49,358 nt of DNA from an uncultured Prevotellaceae bacterium. GTDB lineage: Bacteria; Bacteroidota; Bacteroidia; Bacteroidales; Muribaculaceae. The stretch is from positions 1 through 49,358 of the forward strand of contig ONLH01000033.1 in NCBI GenBank assembly GCA_900318645.1, read 5' to 3'. The translations under genes and the position numbers were made by a program. Below, one piece after another: positions 1 through 8,832 of the stretch (positions are counted from its first letter, which is position 1; each line of letters starts with the position of its first letter). The notes below the pieces were generated by a model. The model saw nothing but the letters and a program-made list of their open reading frames with translations, made no database searches and had not been told where the DNA came from.

Positions 1-1293
1 GAAGGTCGTGCCCTGGCCACCAACCAGGCTGTTACAGCCAGCGAACATGCGACCTGAATATAACAACGAAGCATTGCTCCATTCATCACCCACATAGATG
101 GTCTGCAAATGTTCACAGTCTGCAAACATGCGTGTCATTTGATTCACCTTGGCCGTGTTGAAAGTGCCCAAGTCAAGGCGTGTCAGGCTATGACAATTTT
201 CGAACATACCGAACATTCTATCCACGTTGGCGGTGTTGAAACCGCTCAAGTCAATGCTTGGCAATGAACTGCAGCCATCGAACATATCACACATATCGGT
301 AACCTCAATCGTGTTCAGGTATTGTATGCCCGTGATAGACTTAAGATATGGCATATCATAAAACCACCCATTGGTGCTCGTCGGGCGGTAATCAGCAAAC
401 GAGGGGTCAATGACTGCCTTGGTCACATAAGGATAATCCCAATGCCACATGGGTATACCTGGCTCGTGACCCTCGATGGTGTAGATACCGCCCGGGCGAC
501 TGCCAATCTTGTTGTCGTAGTAGAAAGATAATGTCGTATTCTCCGGCGTGTAGCAGACATAGGCCACGGTACCCGAAGCAGTGAAATAGCCTGGGTTGCT
601 GGGGCCGTCGTCGATGTGGGCGTAGGTCTTGTCCGTCGGGTTGGATTCGTTATATACCGTGCCCATGCCGCCCACCAGGCTGGTGGTGTTATGGAACATA
701 TCTTTGGAATAAGTCACTGCGGCTGTGTTCCAGCGCTCACCCACAATGATGGTTTGCAGACTGGTGCAGCCATTGAACATGCTACCCATATCGGTTACCT
801 TGGACGTGTTGAGACCGTTCAGGTTAAGACTTGTCAAGCCAGTGCAGCCTTCGAACATGCGACTCATATTGGTTACGTTGGACGTGTTGAGACCGTTCAG
901 GTCAAGACTTGTCAATTCTGTACAATTAGAAAACATCCAAGCCATATCGGTCACATCGCTGGTGTTCAGGTAATTTATGCCCGTGATAGACTGAAGATTC
1001 TGCATAAAGTAAAACCATCCATGGGTGGTCGTCGGGCGGTAATTAGCGAACGAGCGGTCAAATTCTGCCTTGGTCGCACGAAGAGACAACAAACTCCACG
1101 TGGGTAAATGGCCTGGCTCATCTTGCAGTAAGAAAGAATTGCCCGGGCGGGTGCTGCGCTCGTTGTCGTAGTAAAAAGTGAACGTCTTGTTCTCAGACGT
1201 GTAGCAAGCATAGGCCTCTTTGGCACTGGCGCCAAGGGCGCACATCATGGCCGCCATCAGGACAGCCATGCGAAATAGTAACGAATTCTTCAT
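1..1293 (-). CDS. BspA-like surface protein with DUF285 repeats (3' end beyond window)
   Basis: The frame is open from an ATG at 1293 to the window edge, 431 codons without a stop, so the C-terminus is missing. The N-terminus is a signal peptide (MKNSLLFRMAVLMAAMMC, ending near ALGASA). Two copies of a module with the motif FYYDN follow, each with a block of DUF285 repeats (units like MFxGCxSLxxIDLSGFNT, with M-F-x-x-C and W/F-N-T/D spacing). DUF285 repeats form a leucine-rich-repeat-like solenoid in BspA-type surface proteins, which mediate adhesion in several oral and gut bacteria. The substrate or partner here is unknown. It differs from the LRR_5 type used by its neighbours. It is transcribed leftward from a TAATTTTG promoter. 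The family call is firm; the adhesion role is inference. Confidence 0.85.
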   Translation of the reverse strand, partial: MKNSLLFRMAVLMAAMMCALGASAKEAYACYTSENKTFTFYYDNERSTRPGNSFLLQDEPGHLPTWSLLSLRATKAEFDRSFANYRPTTTHGWFYFMQNLQSITGINYLNTSDVTDMAWMFSNCTELTSLDLNGLNTSNVTNMSRMFEGCTGLTSLNLNGLNTSKVTDMGSMFNGCTSLQTIIVGERWNTAAVTYSKDMFHNTTSLVGGMGTVYNESNPTDKTYAHIDDGPSNPGYFTASGTVAYVCYTPENTTLSFYYDNKIGSRPGGIYTIEGHEPGIPMWHWDYPYVTKAVIDPSFADYRPTSTNGWFYDMPYLKSITGIQYLNTIEVTDMCDMFDGCSSLPSIDLSGFNTANVDRMFGMFENCHSLTRLDLGTFNTAKVNQMTRMFADCEHLQTIYVGDEWSNASLLYSGRMFAGCNSLVGGQGTTF

Positions 1294-1332
1294 AATACAA
1301 GCAATTTAATACGTGAATATTATAATTTGCCG

Positions 1333-1340
1333 CAAAATTA
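1333..1340 (-). promoter_or_regulatory. Bacteroidota -7 promoter element
   Basis: On the minus strand the sequence reads TAATTTTG, matching TAnnTTTG, 40 bases upstream of the ATG at 1293. The rest of 1294-1593 shows no gene. Confidence 0.6.
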
Positions 1341-1593
1341 GTAAATTTTCTGCAAATATCATATTTAGGCGTCAGATTTTAGTTGGCATCTGCATTTTCC
1401 CTGCGGGGCTATGGTAAATTTATTATAATCGGTAAAAACCGTGTCGTGCATCACTTGTTAGCGGAACAAATTTGCATTCTATTTGGATCATCTATTGTTT
1501 GGAGGGAGAGAACTTTGTACCCTTGCACAGTCCTTTGATGACCAGTTGATATTAACTACTATTATTCATATTGTTTTTATAAATGACAGGCTT

Positions 1594-1828
1594 ATGAAGA
1601 AGATTATCTTGATTGCGCTGATGACTGCTCTGGGATTCTCCTTGATGCAGGCCCAGCAGAGTTCCCCGACACAGGCCAACTCTGATGATCCCATCCACGA
1701 GGGTATGGCCCGCCGAAGACTGGTAGATTTACATTGCCGAGACTGGTGGCTGGGAGATTGAATTCATTTACAGACCCAATGCACCCGAAGAAGAAAAGCT
1801 TACCCTCGAGATAAACAAGTTGTTCTAA
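1594..1828 (+). pseudogene. Remnant of a small secreted protein, frameshifted
   Basis: An ATG at 1594 opens a 55-codon frame that starts with a clear signal peptide (MKKIILIALMTALGFS, then LMQAQ) and stops at 1761. In another frame a coding-like tail (IYIAETGGWEIEFIYR, then LTLEINKLF) runs from about 1727 to a stop at 1828, preceded by an in-frame TAG. Both pieces look like real protein, and no single frame joins them. The likeliest reading is a short exported Bacteroidales protein broken by an internal deletion or frameshift. I cannot name the family. A real 55-residue secreted peptide is the alternative. Confidence 0.45.
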
Positions 1829-1886
1829 GTGAGCAATCCAACGGACTGACTCCTTTATACTTATAAAAAAGTGACGGAGCCTGAAA

Positions 1887-1955
1887 ACGAGAAAGCGACC
1901 GGCTGCGCGGGCAGTTGGTCGCTTCGTGTTTTTGATGTGGTACCTCCAGAGTTGT
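1887..1955. repeat. Copy of the tRNA-Phe terminator and tRNA 3' end; terminator of the upstream LRR gene
   Basis: A 13-bp stem (893-905 with 912-924 of this kilobase, two GU pairs, loop CGCGGG) lies 52 bases after the stop of the minus-strand LRR gene. It is followed on the plus side by GTGGTACCTCC, which matches the 3' acceptor of tRNA-Phe at 11790. About 55 bases match the hairpin plus tRNA end at 11747-11803 with few differences. It probably terminates the LRR gene and was copied from the tRNA-Phe locus. Confidence 0.6.
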
Positions 1956-1975
1956 GCAGCAGGCTCCAGTTATAT

Positions 1976-3190
1976 CTAATTCCCTGTACCGCTCAGGATG
2001 ATGTCGATGACAGCGTTGATGTCGGCGATGTTGATTTCGCCGTCACCGTTCACGTCGGCAGCAATAGAGCTACTATTTCCACCCAAGATGATGTCGATGG
2101 CGACATTCACATCAGCAATGTTGACCTCAAGGTCACGATTCACGTCGCCCATAATGATATCTTCCACAATCTGTCCGAAATAGGGATACCAGTTCTCGTC
2201 AGCCCGATAGGCATCAGCCGGGTCAGCAATGTAGCAATACACATCCGTCAGCCGCCAGCAATTACAGAACGCCCCATCACCGATAGAAGTTACCGAGTTG
2301 GGGATGACGATGCTGGTCAGCCCAGTGCAACTTTCGAACGCCCCGAAACCGATCTCAGTTACCGAGTTGGGGATGACGATGCTGGTCAGACCGTCGCAAT
2401 CATAGAACGCATAATCATCGATAGTAGTTACCGAGTTGGGGATAATCGTGTTCTTGCAGCCATAAATTAATGTGTTATAGGCGGTCTCTATAATTGCATT
2501 GCAGTTGTTGCGCGAATCATATCTTGGATTGCCACTTTCTACCACGATGCTGGTCAGACCAAAGCAACTCTCGAACACCCCGTAACCAATCTCAATTACC
2601 GAGTTGGGGATGTCGACGCTGGTCAGACTGTCGCAACAATAGAACGCATAGTGACCAATGGATGTCACCGAGTTGGGGATGACGATACTGGTCAGACTGC
2701 CGCAGCGTTCAAACGCAAAGTTACCGATCTTAGTTACCGAGTTGGGGATAATCGTGTTCTTGCAGCCTGCAATCAAAGTATTATCGGTGGTCTCGATAAT
2801 TGCATTGCAGTTGTTGCGCGAATCAAACCTTGGATTGCCACTTTCGACCACGATGCTGGTCAGACCAGGGCAGTTCGCGAACGCCTCTTGACCGATCTCA
2901 GTTACCGAGTTGGGGATATCGATGCTGGTCAGCTCAGTGCAGCGATAGAATGCAAGGGCTTCGATAGAAGTTACCGGGTAGGTGATTCCATTGTAGGTGA
3001 CGGTGGCTGGGATGACGACAGGGCCTGAATACCCAATAAATAGAAAACCAGGAAGGCCTTTGCGAGTCACGGCGGCCTCGTTGCCGTTGATGTTGTAACA
3101 GATGTCATCGACCACGAAGTCGGCGGCCGTAGCGAGTGCGGGCAACAGGAGCGCCAGCAGCATTACAGAAAAGCGAAATAGTTGTTTCAT
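1976..3190 (-). CDS. Secreted LRR_5 (BspA-type) protein with C-terminal dockerin-like repeats
   Basis: This is a 404-residue exported protein. The start is the ATG at 3190, which begins a signal peptide (MKQLFRFSVMLLALLLP, then ALATA); the frame stays open upstream, but that part covers the promoter. About eight LRR_5 units follow (consensus LTSIxIPNSVTxIGxxAF). They are interrupted twice by a module containing ESGNPRxDSRNNCNAIIET. The last ~60 residues hold two dockerin type I-like loops (GDVNRDLEVNIADVN and ADVNGDGEINIADIN), whose Asp/Asn positions would bind calcium. It is a shorter paralogue of the gene at 6888-8684, and its linker before the dockerin has lost a block (YIADP joined to ADAYRADENW). 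A cell-surface or secreted binding role is inferred. Confidence 0.88.
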   Translation of the reverse strand: MKQLFRFSVMLLALLLPALATAADFVVDDICYNINGNEAAVTRKGLPGFLFIGYSGPVVIPATVTYNGITYPVTSIEALAFYRCTELTSIDIPNSVTEIGQEAFANCPGLTSIVVESGNPRFDSRNNCNAIIETTDNTLIAGCKNTIIPNSVTKIGNFAFERCGSLTSIVIPNSVTSIGHYAFYCCDSLTSVDIPNSVIEIGYGVFESCFGLTSIVVESGNPRYDSRNNCNAIIETAYNTLIYGCKNTIIPNSVTTIDDYAFYDCDGLTSIVIPNSVTEIGFGAFESCTGLTSIVIPNSVTSIGDGAFCNCWRLTDVYCYIADPADAYRADENWYPYFGQIVEDIIMGDVNRDLEVNIADVNVAIDIILGGNSSSIAADVNGDGEINIADINAVIDIILSGTGN

Positions 3191-3250
3191 AATCAGAATG
3201 TTTAGAAATAAATAACGGTTAATTGAATCTTTGATTAAAGGTTTCGCCCA

Positions 3251-3258
3251 CAAAGTTA
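3251..3258 (-). promoter_or_regulatory. Bacteroidota -7 promoter element
   Basis: The minus strand reads TAACTTTG, 60 bases upstream of the ATG at 3190. The whole leader (about 3190-3290) is nearly identical to that of the paralogue at 8684-8786. Confidence 0.65.
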
Positions 3259-3290
3259 ATAAAGATTTTTCTCCTTTTTCTCATTTTTCT

Positions 3291-3358
3291 TCTGTTGCCA
3301 TTTTGACAACCAGTTAAATCTAATTGCAGGAGCCGCCCAAGATGATGTCGATGACAGC
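3291..3358. repeat. 68-bp exact duplicate shared with 6859-6926
   Basis: The last codons and downstream flank of the C10 protease gene are identical over 68 bases to those of the LRR gene ending at 6888. Similarity continues with scattered changes into both dockerin regions. This marks a recent copying or gene-conversion event between neighbours. Confidence 0.85.
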
Positions 3359-6300
3359 ATTGATGTCGGCGATGTTGATTTCGCCGTCATTGTTCACGTC
3401 GGCAGCAAGGGTGCTACTATTTCCGCCCAAGATGATGTCGATGGCGGCATTCACATCAGCAATATTGACCTCAAGGTCGCAATTGACGTCGCCCAGCACG
3501 AGTTCCACGATAGAACCGAAATAGGGATACCAGTTCTCGTCGGCTTGGTAGTCATCAACCATCCCCTGCAGCACATGAAGCTTGCGCCCGGAATAGTCAT
3601 AATTATTGTTTACGGCAAACAGCCGATCCTCACTCGTCACTTTTGAGAGATCGGTGATGTAGCTATACACATTAGTCAGTCCATAGCAGAAACCGAACGC
3701 ATAGAAACCGATGAAGGTGACCGAGTTGGGGATGATCACGCTCGTCAAGCCAGTGCAACCATAGAAAGCACAATAACCGATGGAGGTGACAGAGTTGGGG
3801 ATGACTAAGCTCGTCAGACCAGTGCAGCGCTCGAACGCCATGTTGTCGATGGCAGTGACCGAATTGGGGATATTGAGGATCGTCAGACCAGTGCAATTAG
3901 AGAAAGCACCATAACCGATGGAGGTGACAGAATTGGGAAGCATCACGCTCGTCAGGCCAGTGCACCCCCCAAAAGCACTATCTTCAATGGAGGTTACCGA
4001 GTTGCCGATGGTCACGGTCGCCATGCCGCTGCATCCATAAAACGCATAGTCATCAATGACAGTGACCGAATTGGGGATGATGAGGCTCGTCAGACCAGTA
4101 CAGCCATAGAACGCACCATAACCAATGGAGGTGACAGAGCTGGGGATGACCGTATTCTGGCAGCCCAGAATCAATGTATTGCTTGACGTCTCGATGATGG
4201 CGTTACAATTATTGCGTGAATCATAATTTGGATTCCAACTATTCACTACGATGCTCATGAGGCCCGTGCAACCCTCGAACGCAACTTGACCGATAGAAGT
4301 GACAGAGTTGGGGATGATGAGGCTCGTCAGACTGCGGCAACCCTGGAACGCACAGTTACCGATGGAGGTGACCGAATTGGGGATGGTCACACTCGTCAGC
4401 CCGTAGCAGTTCCTGAACGCATACTCTCCAATGGTGGTAACCGAGCTGGGGATGGCCACATTCACCAGACCGTAGCAGTCCTGGAACGCAGCGCCAGGAA
4501 TAGAGGTAATCGAGTTGGGGATGGTCATGCTCGTCAGACCAGTGCAGCCACAGAAAGCACTGATACCAATGGATGTGACAGAGTTGGGGATGGACACGCT
4601 CGTCAGACCAGTGCAGCCATAGAAAGCACCTTTACCGATGGAGGTGACAGAATTGGGGATGGTCACGCTCGTCAGCGAGCGGCAGTTCTCAAACGCATTC
4701 TGGCCGATAGCAGTGACCGAGGTGGGGATAGACACGCTCGTCAAGCTGCTGCAGCCACGGAACACAGCGACATCGATCAAGTCAACTGAGTTAGGGATGG
4801 TCACGCTCGTCAGGCTGTAGCAGTTCCAGAAGGCATGCTGGCCGATAGAGGTAACTGTATTGGGGATAGTCACGCTTGTCAACCCGCGGCAACCTTCAAA
4901 CGCAAAACTGGCGATACGTAACGTACCGTTTTTGATGCTAACGCTTGTTCCATCAGGCGCCGTGCCTTTGTATCTATAAGCTGTCGGTCCAATATATATC
5001 AGCCCATCGGGTTGGTTATCAAACCATGCAGTACCCTTGAACGCGTCTCTGCCGAATTCAGTGACTGAACTGGGGATTTCAATGCTTGCCAGAGCGCTAC
5101 AGTAACCGAACGCTTGCTCGCCGATGGCGGTGACCGAATTGGGAATAATCACGCTTGTCAAGCCAGTGCAGCCCGCAAAAGCGCCGCGGTCTATTCTGGT
5201 GAGACCTGTAAAGAATTTTAATTCATTGAAAGATGTGATATCGCGATTGCCATAGAACACTTCGCCCAGTGTGGACACTAAAGCGGCTTCGGCCTCACTC
5301 ATTTCGCCATCGCCATCAAAATCCCAATATTGAACACAGAGTGCTTTAACATTGGCATCAGCAAAACTGATAATGGGAGAATCGATCGGTTTTTTGAATT
5401 TGGGAAAGGCATTAATGAGAGCTTCTTGCCGCAGATTATATCCCGATGAGCCTCCTTCAGGATCCAGTGCAGTCAGCAGGAAATATCCATCGCAAGTACC
5501 GTTCCATCCCCAATTAATGTGAAAGTAGCCAGCGCCATCATAGCCATCGCACACAAACGCATGTCCGATACTGCCATTTCCTCCAGAGTAATATACAGGC
5601 CTGGATTGCCGCAGCTCATTATATATCAAGTTATTCCATTCGTTGTCAGAGGAGATGTCGTTACGACTCAATAATGATGTCCCATTATTATAATTGAAGT
5701 ATGATTTCAATGCATCGGGGACTCTTGAGGAATATGCACTTGAGCCATCATGATATCTATCAGCATAATCCATCTGGACTGAGGCACCACAATACTTCAT
5801 CAGATTGGCTACGGCCTGATTCTGTCTAGCTGTCTCATAACCGTGATAATAATCAACCATACCATCCCAGTCAATAAAAGCTCCTGCAGGAATCGCAGCA
5901 ACGCTTATTTGTTGGGGGCCGTATCCAAAATCCCATTTCCGGCTACAAGTATATGCAGGAATGGTAGCCGTTGTCCGGTCTACTGAATTACTGCGATGAT
6001 AATACATCACCTGAGCCATTGCCGTAGCCACACACCCGGCTATGCATTGACCATATCCGAAAAAGTCCGGACAATTCAGATTATAAGGATAATCCTGTCC
6101 CCAGTTTGTTGTCAATAACGGAGAAATGGGAGCAAGATTTGAGGTCAATCCAGATGGATGGGACGAAGGGAATTCCTTCTCTTGCATGAATTGAATCTGC
6201 CGTGCATATTCCTCCAGCCAGCCCTTCATGTTCTCGGGCAAGCTATCGATGTCCACGTGACCTGAATCGGCATAGCCGAGAATCGCCGGAGCGCAGTCAT

Positions 6301-6538
6301 CGCCCGACGCGATGATATAGCCGTCGTTGACACCAATGTTAAACACATAGTAGCTCGATGTCGATGATGATTGTGACGGGGCATGACGCAAGGCCGAAGT
6401 GTCGAAACGCTTGCCTTTACTCTCCATAAAAGACAAAGCGTTCTGTTGTGCTTGCTGCGGCGTTATTGGATTTGCTGCGGCTGCAGCTGGCAATAACAGT
6501 GCCAACAGCAGGATCGTGGAAGTGATAAGGTATTTCAT
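3320..6538 (-). CDS. C10 family (streptopain-like) cysteine protease fused to LRR_5 repeats and dockerin-like tail
   Basis: This 1072-residue protein has a signal peptide (residues 1-22) and a Spi-type inhibitory propeptide (about 23-120). The C10 catalytic domain spans about 140-380. The nucleophile is Cys169 in GCVATAMAQ, the His is His326 in GHAFVCDG, and the Asn/Trp element is INWGWNG at 341-347. An EF-hand-like loop (DFDGDGEMSEAE, from 406) follows, then roughly 20 LRR_5 units and two dockerin type I-like loops at the C-terminus. Family C10 enzymes (SpeB, interpain) are secreted as zymogens that mature by removing the propeptide, and all catalytic residues are present here. The LRR array probably targets the protease to a surface or substrate. 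Length and domain order fit LRR-bearing C10 proteins of Bacteroidales. Confidence 0.92.
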   Translation of the reverse strand: MKYLITSTILLLALLLPAAAAANPITPQQAQQNALSFMESKGKRFDTSALRHAPSQSSSTSSYYVFNIGVNDGYIIASGDDCAPAILGYADSGHVDIDSLPENMKGWLEEYARQIQFMQEKEFPSSHPSGLTSNLAPISPLLTTNWGQDYPYNLNCPDFFGYGQCIAGCVATAMAQVMYYHRSNSVDRTTATIPAYTCSRKWDFGYGPQQISVAAIPAGAFIDWDGMVDYYHGYETARQNQAVANLMKYCGASVQMDYADRYHDGSSAYSSRVPDALKSYFNYNNGTSLLSRNDISSDNEWNNLIYNELRQSRPVYYSGGNGSIGHAFVCDGYDGAGYFHINWGWNGTCDGYFLLTALDPEGGSSGYNLRQEALINAFPKFKKPIDSPIISFADANVKALCVQYWDFDGDGEMSEAEAALVSTLGEVFYGNRDITSFNELKFFTGLTRIDRGAFAGCTGLTSVIIPNSVTAIGEQAFGYCSALASIEIPSSVTEFGRDAFKGTAWFDNQPDGLIYIGPTAYRYKGTAPDGTSVSIKNGTLRIASFAFEGCRGLTSVTIPNTVTSIGQHAFWNCYSLTSVTIPNSVDLIDVAVFRGCSSLTSVSIPTSVTAIGQNAFENCRSLTSVTIPNSVTSIGKGAFYGCTGLTSVSIPNSVTSIGISAFCGCTGLTSMTIPNSITSIPGAAFQDCYGLVNVAIPSSVTTIGEYAFRNCYGLTSVTIPNSVTSIGNCAFQGCRSLTSLIIPNSVTSIGQVAFEGCTGLMSIVVNSWNPNYDSRNNCNAIIETSSNTLILGCQNTVIPSSVTSIGYGAFYGCTGLTSLIIPNSVTVIDDYAFYGCSGMATVTIGNSVTSIEDSAFGGCTGLTSVMLPNSVTSIGYGAFSNCTGLTILNIPNSVTAIDNMAFERCTGLTSLVIPNSVTSIGYCAFYGCTGLTSVIIPNSVTFIGFYAFGFCYGLTNVYSYITDLSKVTSEDRLFAVNNNYDYSGRKLHVLQGMVDDYQADENWYPYFGSIVELVLGDVNCDLEVNIADVNAAIDIILGGNSSTLAADVNNDGEINIADINAVIDIILGGSCN

Positions 6539-6575
6539 CTACGGTTTGGATATTTCGAGTTGTTGATTGCTGTCG

Positions 6576-6583
6576 CAAAGATA
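6576..6583 (-). promoter_or_regulatory. Bacteroidota -7 promoter element
   Basis: The minus strand reads TATCTTTG 38 bases upstream of the protease ATG at 6538. Confidence 0.6.
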
Positions 6584-6791
6584 ATTGAAGACTTGAAAGA
6601 AAACAAGCCTTTCACCAGCAAGAGAGCCATTCGTCAAGAAAAAAAAGAAAAAGTGTCAAAAAATTAGACAGTGAACAGCCCTTATTCGTTCGTTCAACTA
6701 TACGTGAAAAAGTGAGAAACAAGGTCAACGTCACCATCACGTGCCCATTCGCACGAACGGATGAACGGATGAAAAACCAGCATCACTCAAC

Positions 6792-6836
6792 AAAAAACGG
6801 CCGGCTGTGCGGGCAGTCGGTCGCTTCATGTTTTTA
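6792..6836 (-). terminator. tRNA-Phe-type terminator hairpin behind an LRR gene
   Basis: GGCCGGCTG at 6799 pairs with CAGTCGGTC at 6814 (9 bp, two GU). On the minus strand it is followed by a run of T (the AAAAAA at 6792-6797). It lies 66 bases after the stop of the LRR gene at 6888 and is nearly identical to the hairpin at 11749. The remaining sequence in 6584-6790 shows no gene. Confidence 0.6.
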
Positions 6837-6887
6837 ATGGAATCACCAAGTCTCAATCTCTGTTGCCATTTTGACAACCAGTTAAAT

Positions 6888-8684
6888 CTAATTGCAGGAG
6901 CCGCCCAAGATGATGTCGATGACAGCGTTGATGTCGGCGATGTTGATTTCGCCATCACCATTCACGTCGGCAGCAATAGTGCTACCATTTCCGCCCAAGA
7001 TGAGGTCGATGGCGACGTTCACATCTGCGATATTGACCTCAAGGTCACGATTCACGTCGCCCATAATGATATCTTCCACAATCTGTCCGAAATAGGGATA
7101 CCAGTTCTCGTCAGCCCGATAGGCATCAGCCAGCGTACGGCCAGAGTAATCATAACCCTCCAAATAGAATGGTTCATACCCGGTCGATACTCTCGAGAGG
7201 TCAGCAATGTAGCAATACACATCCGTCAGCCCAAAGCACTCATAGAACGCAAAGTAATCGATCTCAGTTACCGAGTTGGGGATGACGATGCTGGTCAGGC
7301 CATCGCAGAACGCGAACGCCATGTCACCGATAGATGTTACCGAGTTGGGGATGACGATGCTGGTCAGGCCATCGCAGCCCGCGAACGCCAAGTCACCGAT
7401 AGCAGTTACCGACTTAGGGATAGTCGTGTTCTTGCAGCCAGCAATTAATGTATTAGAGGCGGTCTCGATAATTGCATTGCAGTTGTTGTGCGAATCATAT
7501 CTTGGATTGCCACTTTCTACCACGATGCTGGTCAGACCACTGCAATTATAGAACGCCCCGTCACCGATAGATGTTACAGAGTTGGGGATGACGATGCTGG
7601 TCAGCCTAGTGCAGTCCTCAAACGCATAGCCAGCAATGCCTAATGTGCCTTCTTTGAAAGTCATATTCGTTCCGCTTGGCATCGTGCCTTTATACTTATA
7701 TGCGACCTTGCCGGCATAGACCATTCCGTCTGGTTGGTTTTTGTACCATGCTGTATTATTGAACGCATCGCCACCGATTGCTGTTACCGAGTTGGGGATG
7801 ACGATGCTAGTCAGACCAGTGCAACTTTCGAACGCCCCGAAACCGATCTCAGTTACCGAGTCGGGGATGTCGATGCTGGTCAGACCATGGCAACCAGAGA
7901 ACGCATAGTCACCGATAGTAGTTACTGAGTTGGGGATAATTGTATTCTTGCAGCCATAAATTAATGTGTTATCGGCGGTCTCGATAATTGCATTGCAGTT
8001 GTTGCGCGAATCATATCTTGGATTGCCACTTTCTACCACGATGCTGGTCAGACCAGGGCAATCCTCGAACACCCCGTAACCAATCTCAATAACTGAGTTG
8101 GGGATGTCGATGCTGGTCAGACTGTCGCAACTATAGAACGCATAGTGACCAATCTCAGTTACCGAGTTGGGGATGACGATACTGGTCAGACTGCCGCAGC
8201 ATTCAAACGCAAAGTTACCGATCTTAGTTACCGAGTTGGGGATAATCGTGTTCTTGCAACCAGCAATCAACTCATTATCGGCGGTCTCGATAATTGCATT
8301 GCAGTTGTTGCGCGAATCAAACCTGGGATTGCCACTGTCTACCACGATGCTGGTCAGCCCAGGGCAGTTTCCGAACGCCTCTTGACCGATCTCAGTTACC
8401 GAGTTGGGGATGTCGACGTTGGTCAGCTCAGTGCTGCCCCAGAACGCAATGGCTTCGATAGAAGTTACAGGGTAGGTGGTTCCATCATAGGTAACGGTGG
8501 CTGGGATGACGACAGCGCCTGAATACCCGATAAATAAAAAACCAGGAACACGTCGGGAAGCCACGGCGGCCTCGTTGCCTTTGATGTTGTAACAGATGCC
8601 ATCGACCGCGAAGTCGGCGGCCGTGGCGAGTGCGGGCAACAGGATTGCCAGCAGCATTACAGAAAAGCGGAAGAGTTGTTTCAT
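6888..8684 (-). CDS. Secreted LRR_5 (BspA-type) protein with C-terminal dockerin-like repeats
   Basis: This 598-residue exported protein is the longer paralogue of the gene at 1976-3190. The signal peptide is nearly identical (MKQLFRFSVMLLAILLP); an ATG one codon upstream (8687) is an equally possible start. About fourteen LRR_5 units follow, split by three NNCNAIIET-containing modules and one degenerate module (YAGKVAYKYKGTMPSG), which also occurs in the neighbouring protease. The C-terminus carries the linker YDYSGRTLADAYRADENW and two dockerin type I-like loops (GDVNRDLEVNIADVN, ADVNGDGEINIADIN). It lacks the six residues HVLQGT that the paralogue at 9151 has in this linker. It probably displays a binding surface outside the cell; the ligand is unknown. 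Confidence 0.88.
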   Translation of the reverse strand: MKQLFRFSVMLLAILLPALATAADFAVDGICYNIKGNEAAVASRRVPGFLFIGYSGAVVIPATVTYDGTTYPVTSIEAIAFWGSTELTNVDIPNSVTEIGQEAFGNCPGLTSIVVDSGNPRFDSRNNCNAIIETADNELIAGCKNTIIPNSVTKIGNFAFECCGSLTSIVIPNSVTEIGHYAFYSCDSLTSIDIPNSVIEIGYGVFEDCPGLTSIVVESGNPRYDSRNNCNAIIETADNTLIYGCKNTIIPNSVTTIGDYAFSGCHGLTSIDIPDSVTEIGFGAFESCTGLTSIVIPNSVTAIGGDAFNNTAWYKNQPDGMVYAGKVAYKYKGTMPSGTNMTFKEGTLGIAGYAFEDCTRLTSIVIPNSVTSIGDGAFYNCSGLTSIVVESGNPRYDSHNNCNAIIETASNTLIAGCKNTTIPKSVTAIGDLAFAGCDGLTSIVIPNSVTSIGDMAFAFCDGLTSIVIPNSVTEIDYFAFYECFGLTDVYCYIADLSRVSTGYEPFYLEGYDYSGRTLADAYRADENWYPYFGQIVEDIIMGDVNRDLEVNIADVNVAIDLILGGNGSTIAADVNGDGEINIADINAVIDIILGGSCN

Positions 8685-8744
8685 CATCAGAATGTTTAGA
8701 AATAAATAACGGTTAATTGAATCTTTGATTAAAGGTTTCGCCCA

Positions 8745-8752
8745 CAAAGTTA
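8745..8752 (-). promoter_or_regulatory. Bacteroidota -7 promoter element
   Basis: The minus strand reads TAACTTTG about 60 bases upstream of the ATG. It lies in a leader almost identical to the one at 3190-3290. Confidence 0.65.
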
Positions 8753-8832
8753 ATAAAGATTTTTCTCCTTTTTCTCATTTTTCTACATTTTCCCTCTCCT
8801 GTGCTCGCCTAAGGTCCTTCTCTAAAAAAAAA

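Noticed and set aside
1871-2470. Long plus-strand ORFs opposite the LRR genes (also 4286-4789, 6807-7448, 8145-8522 and others)
   Set aside because: They are antisense shadows of regularly repeated LRR codons, with His/Arg/Asp-rich text and no family features.
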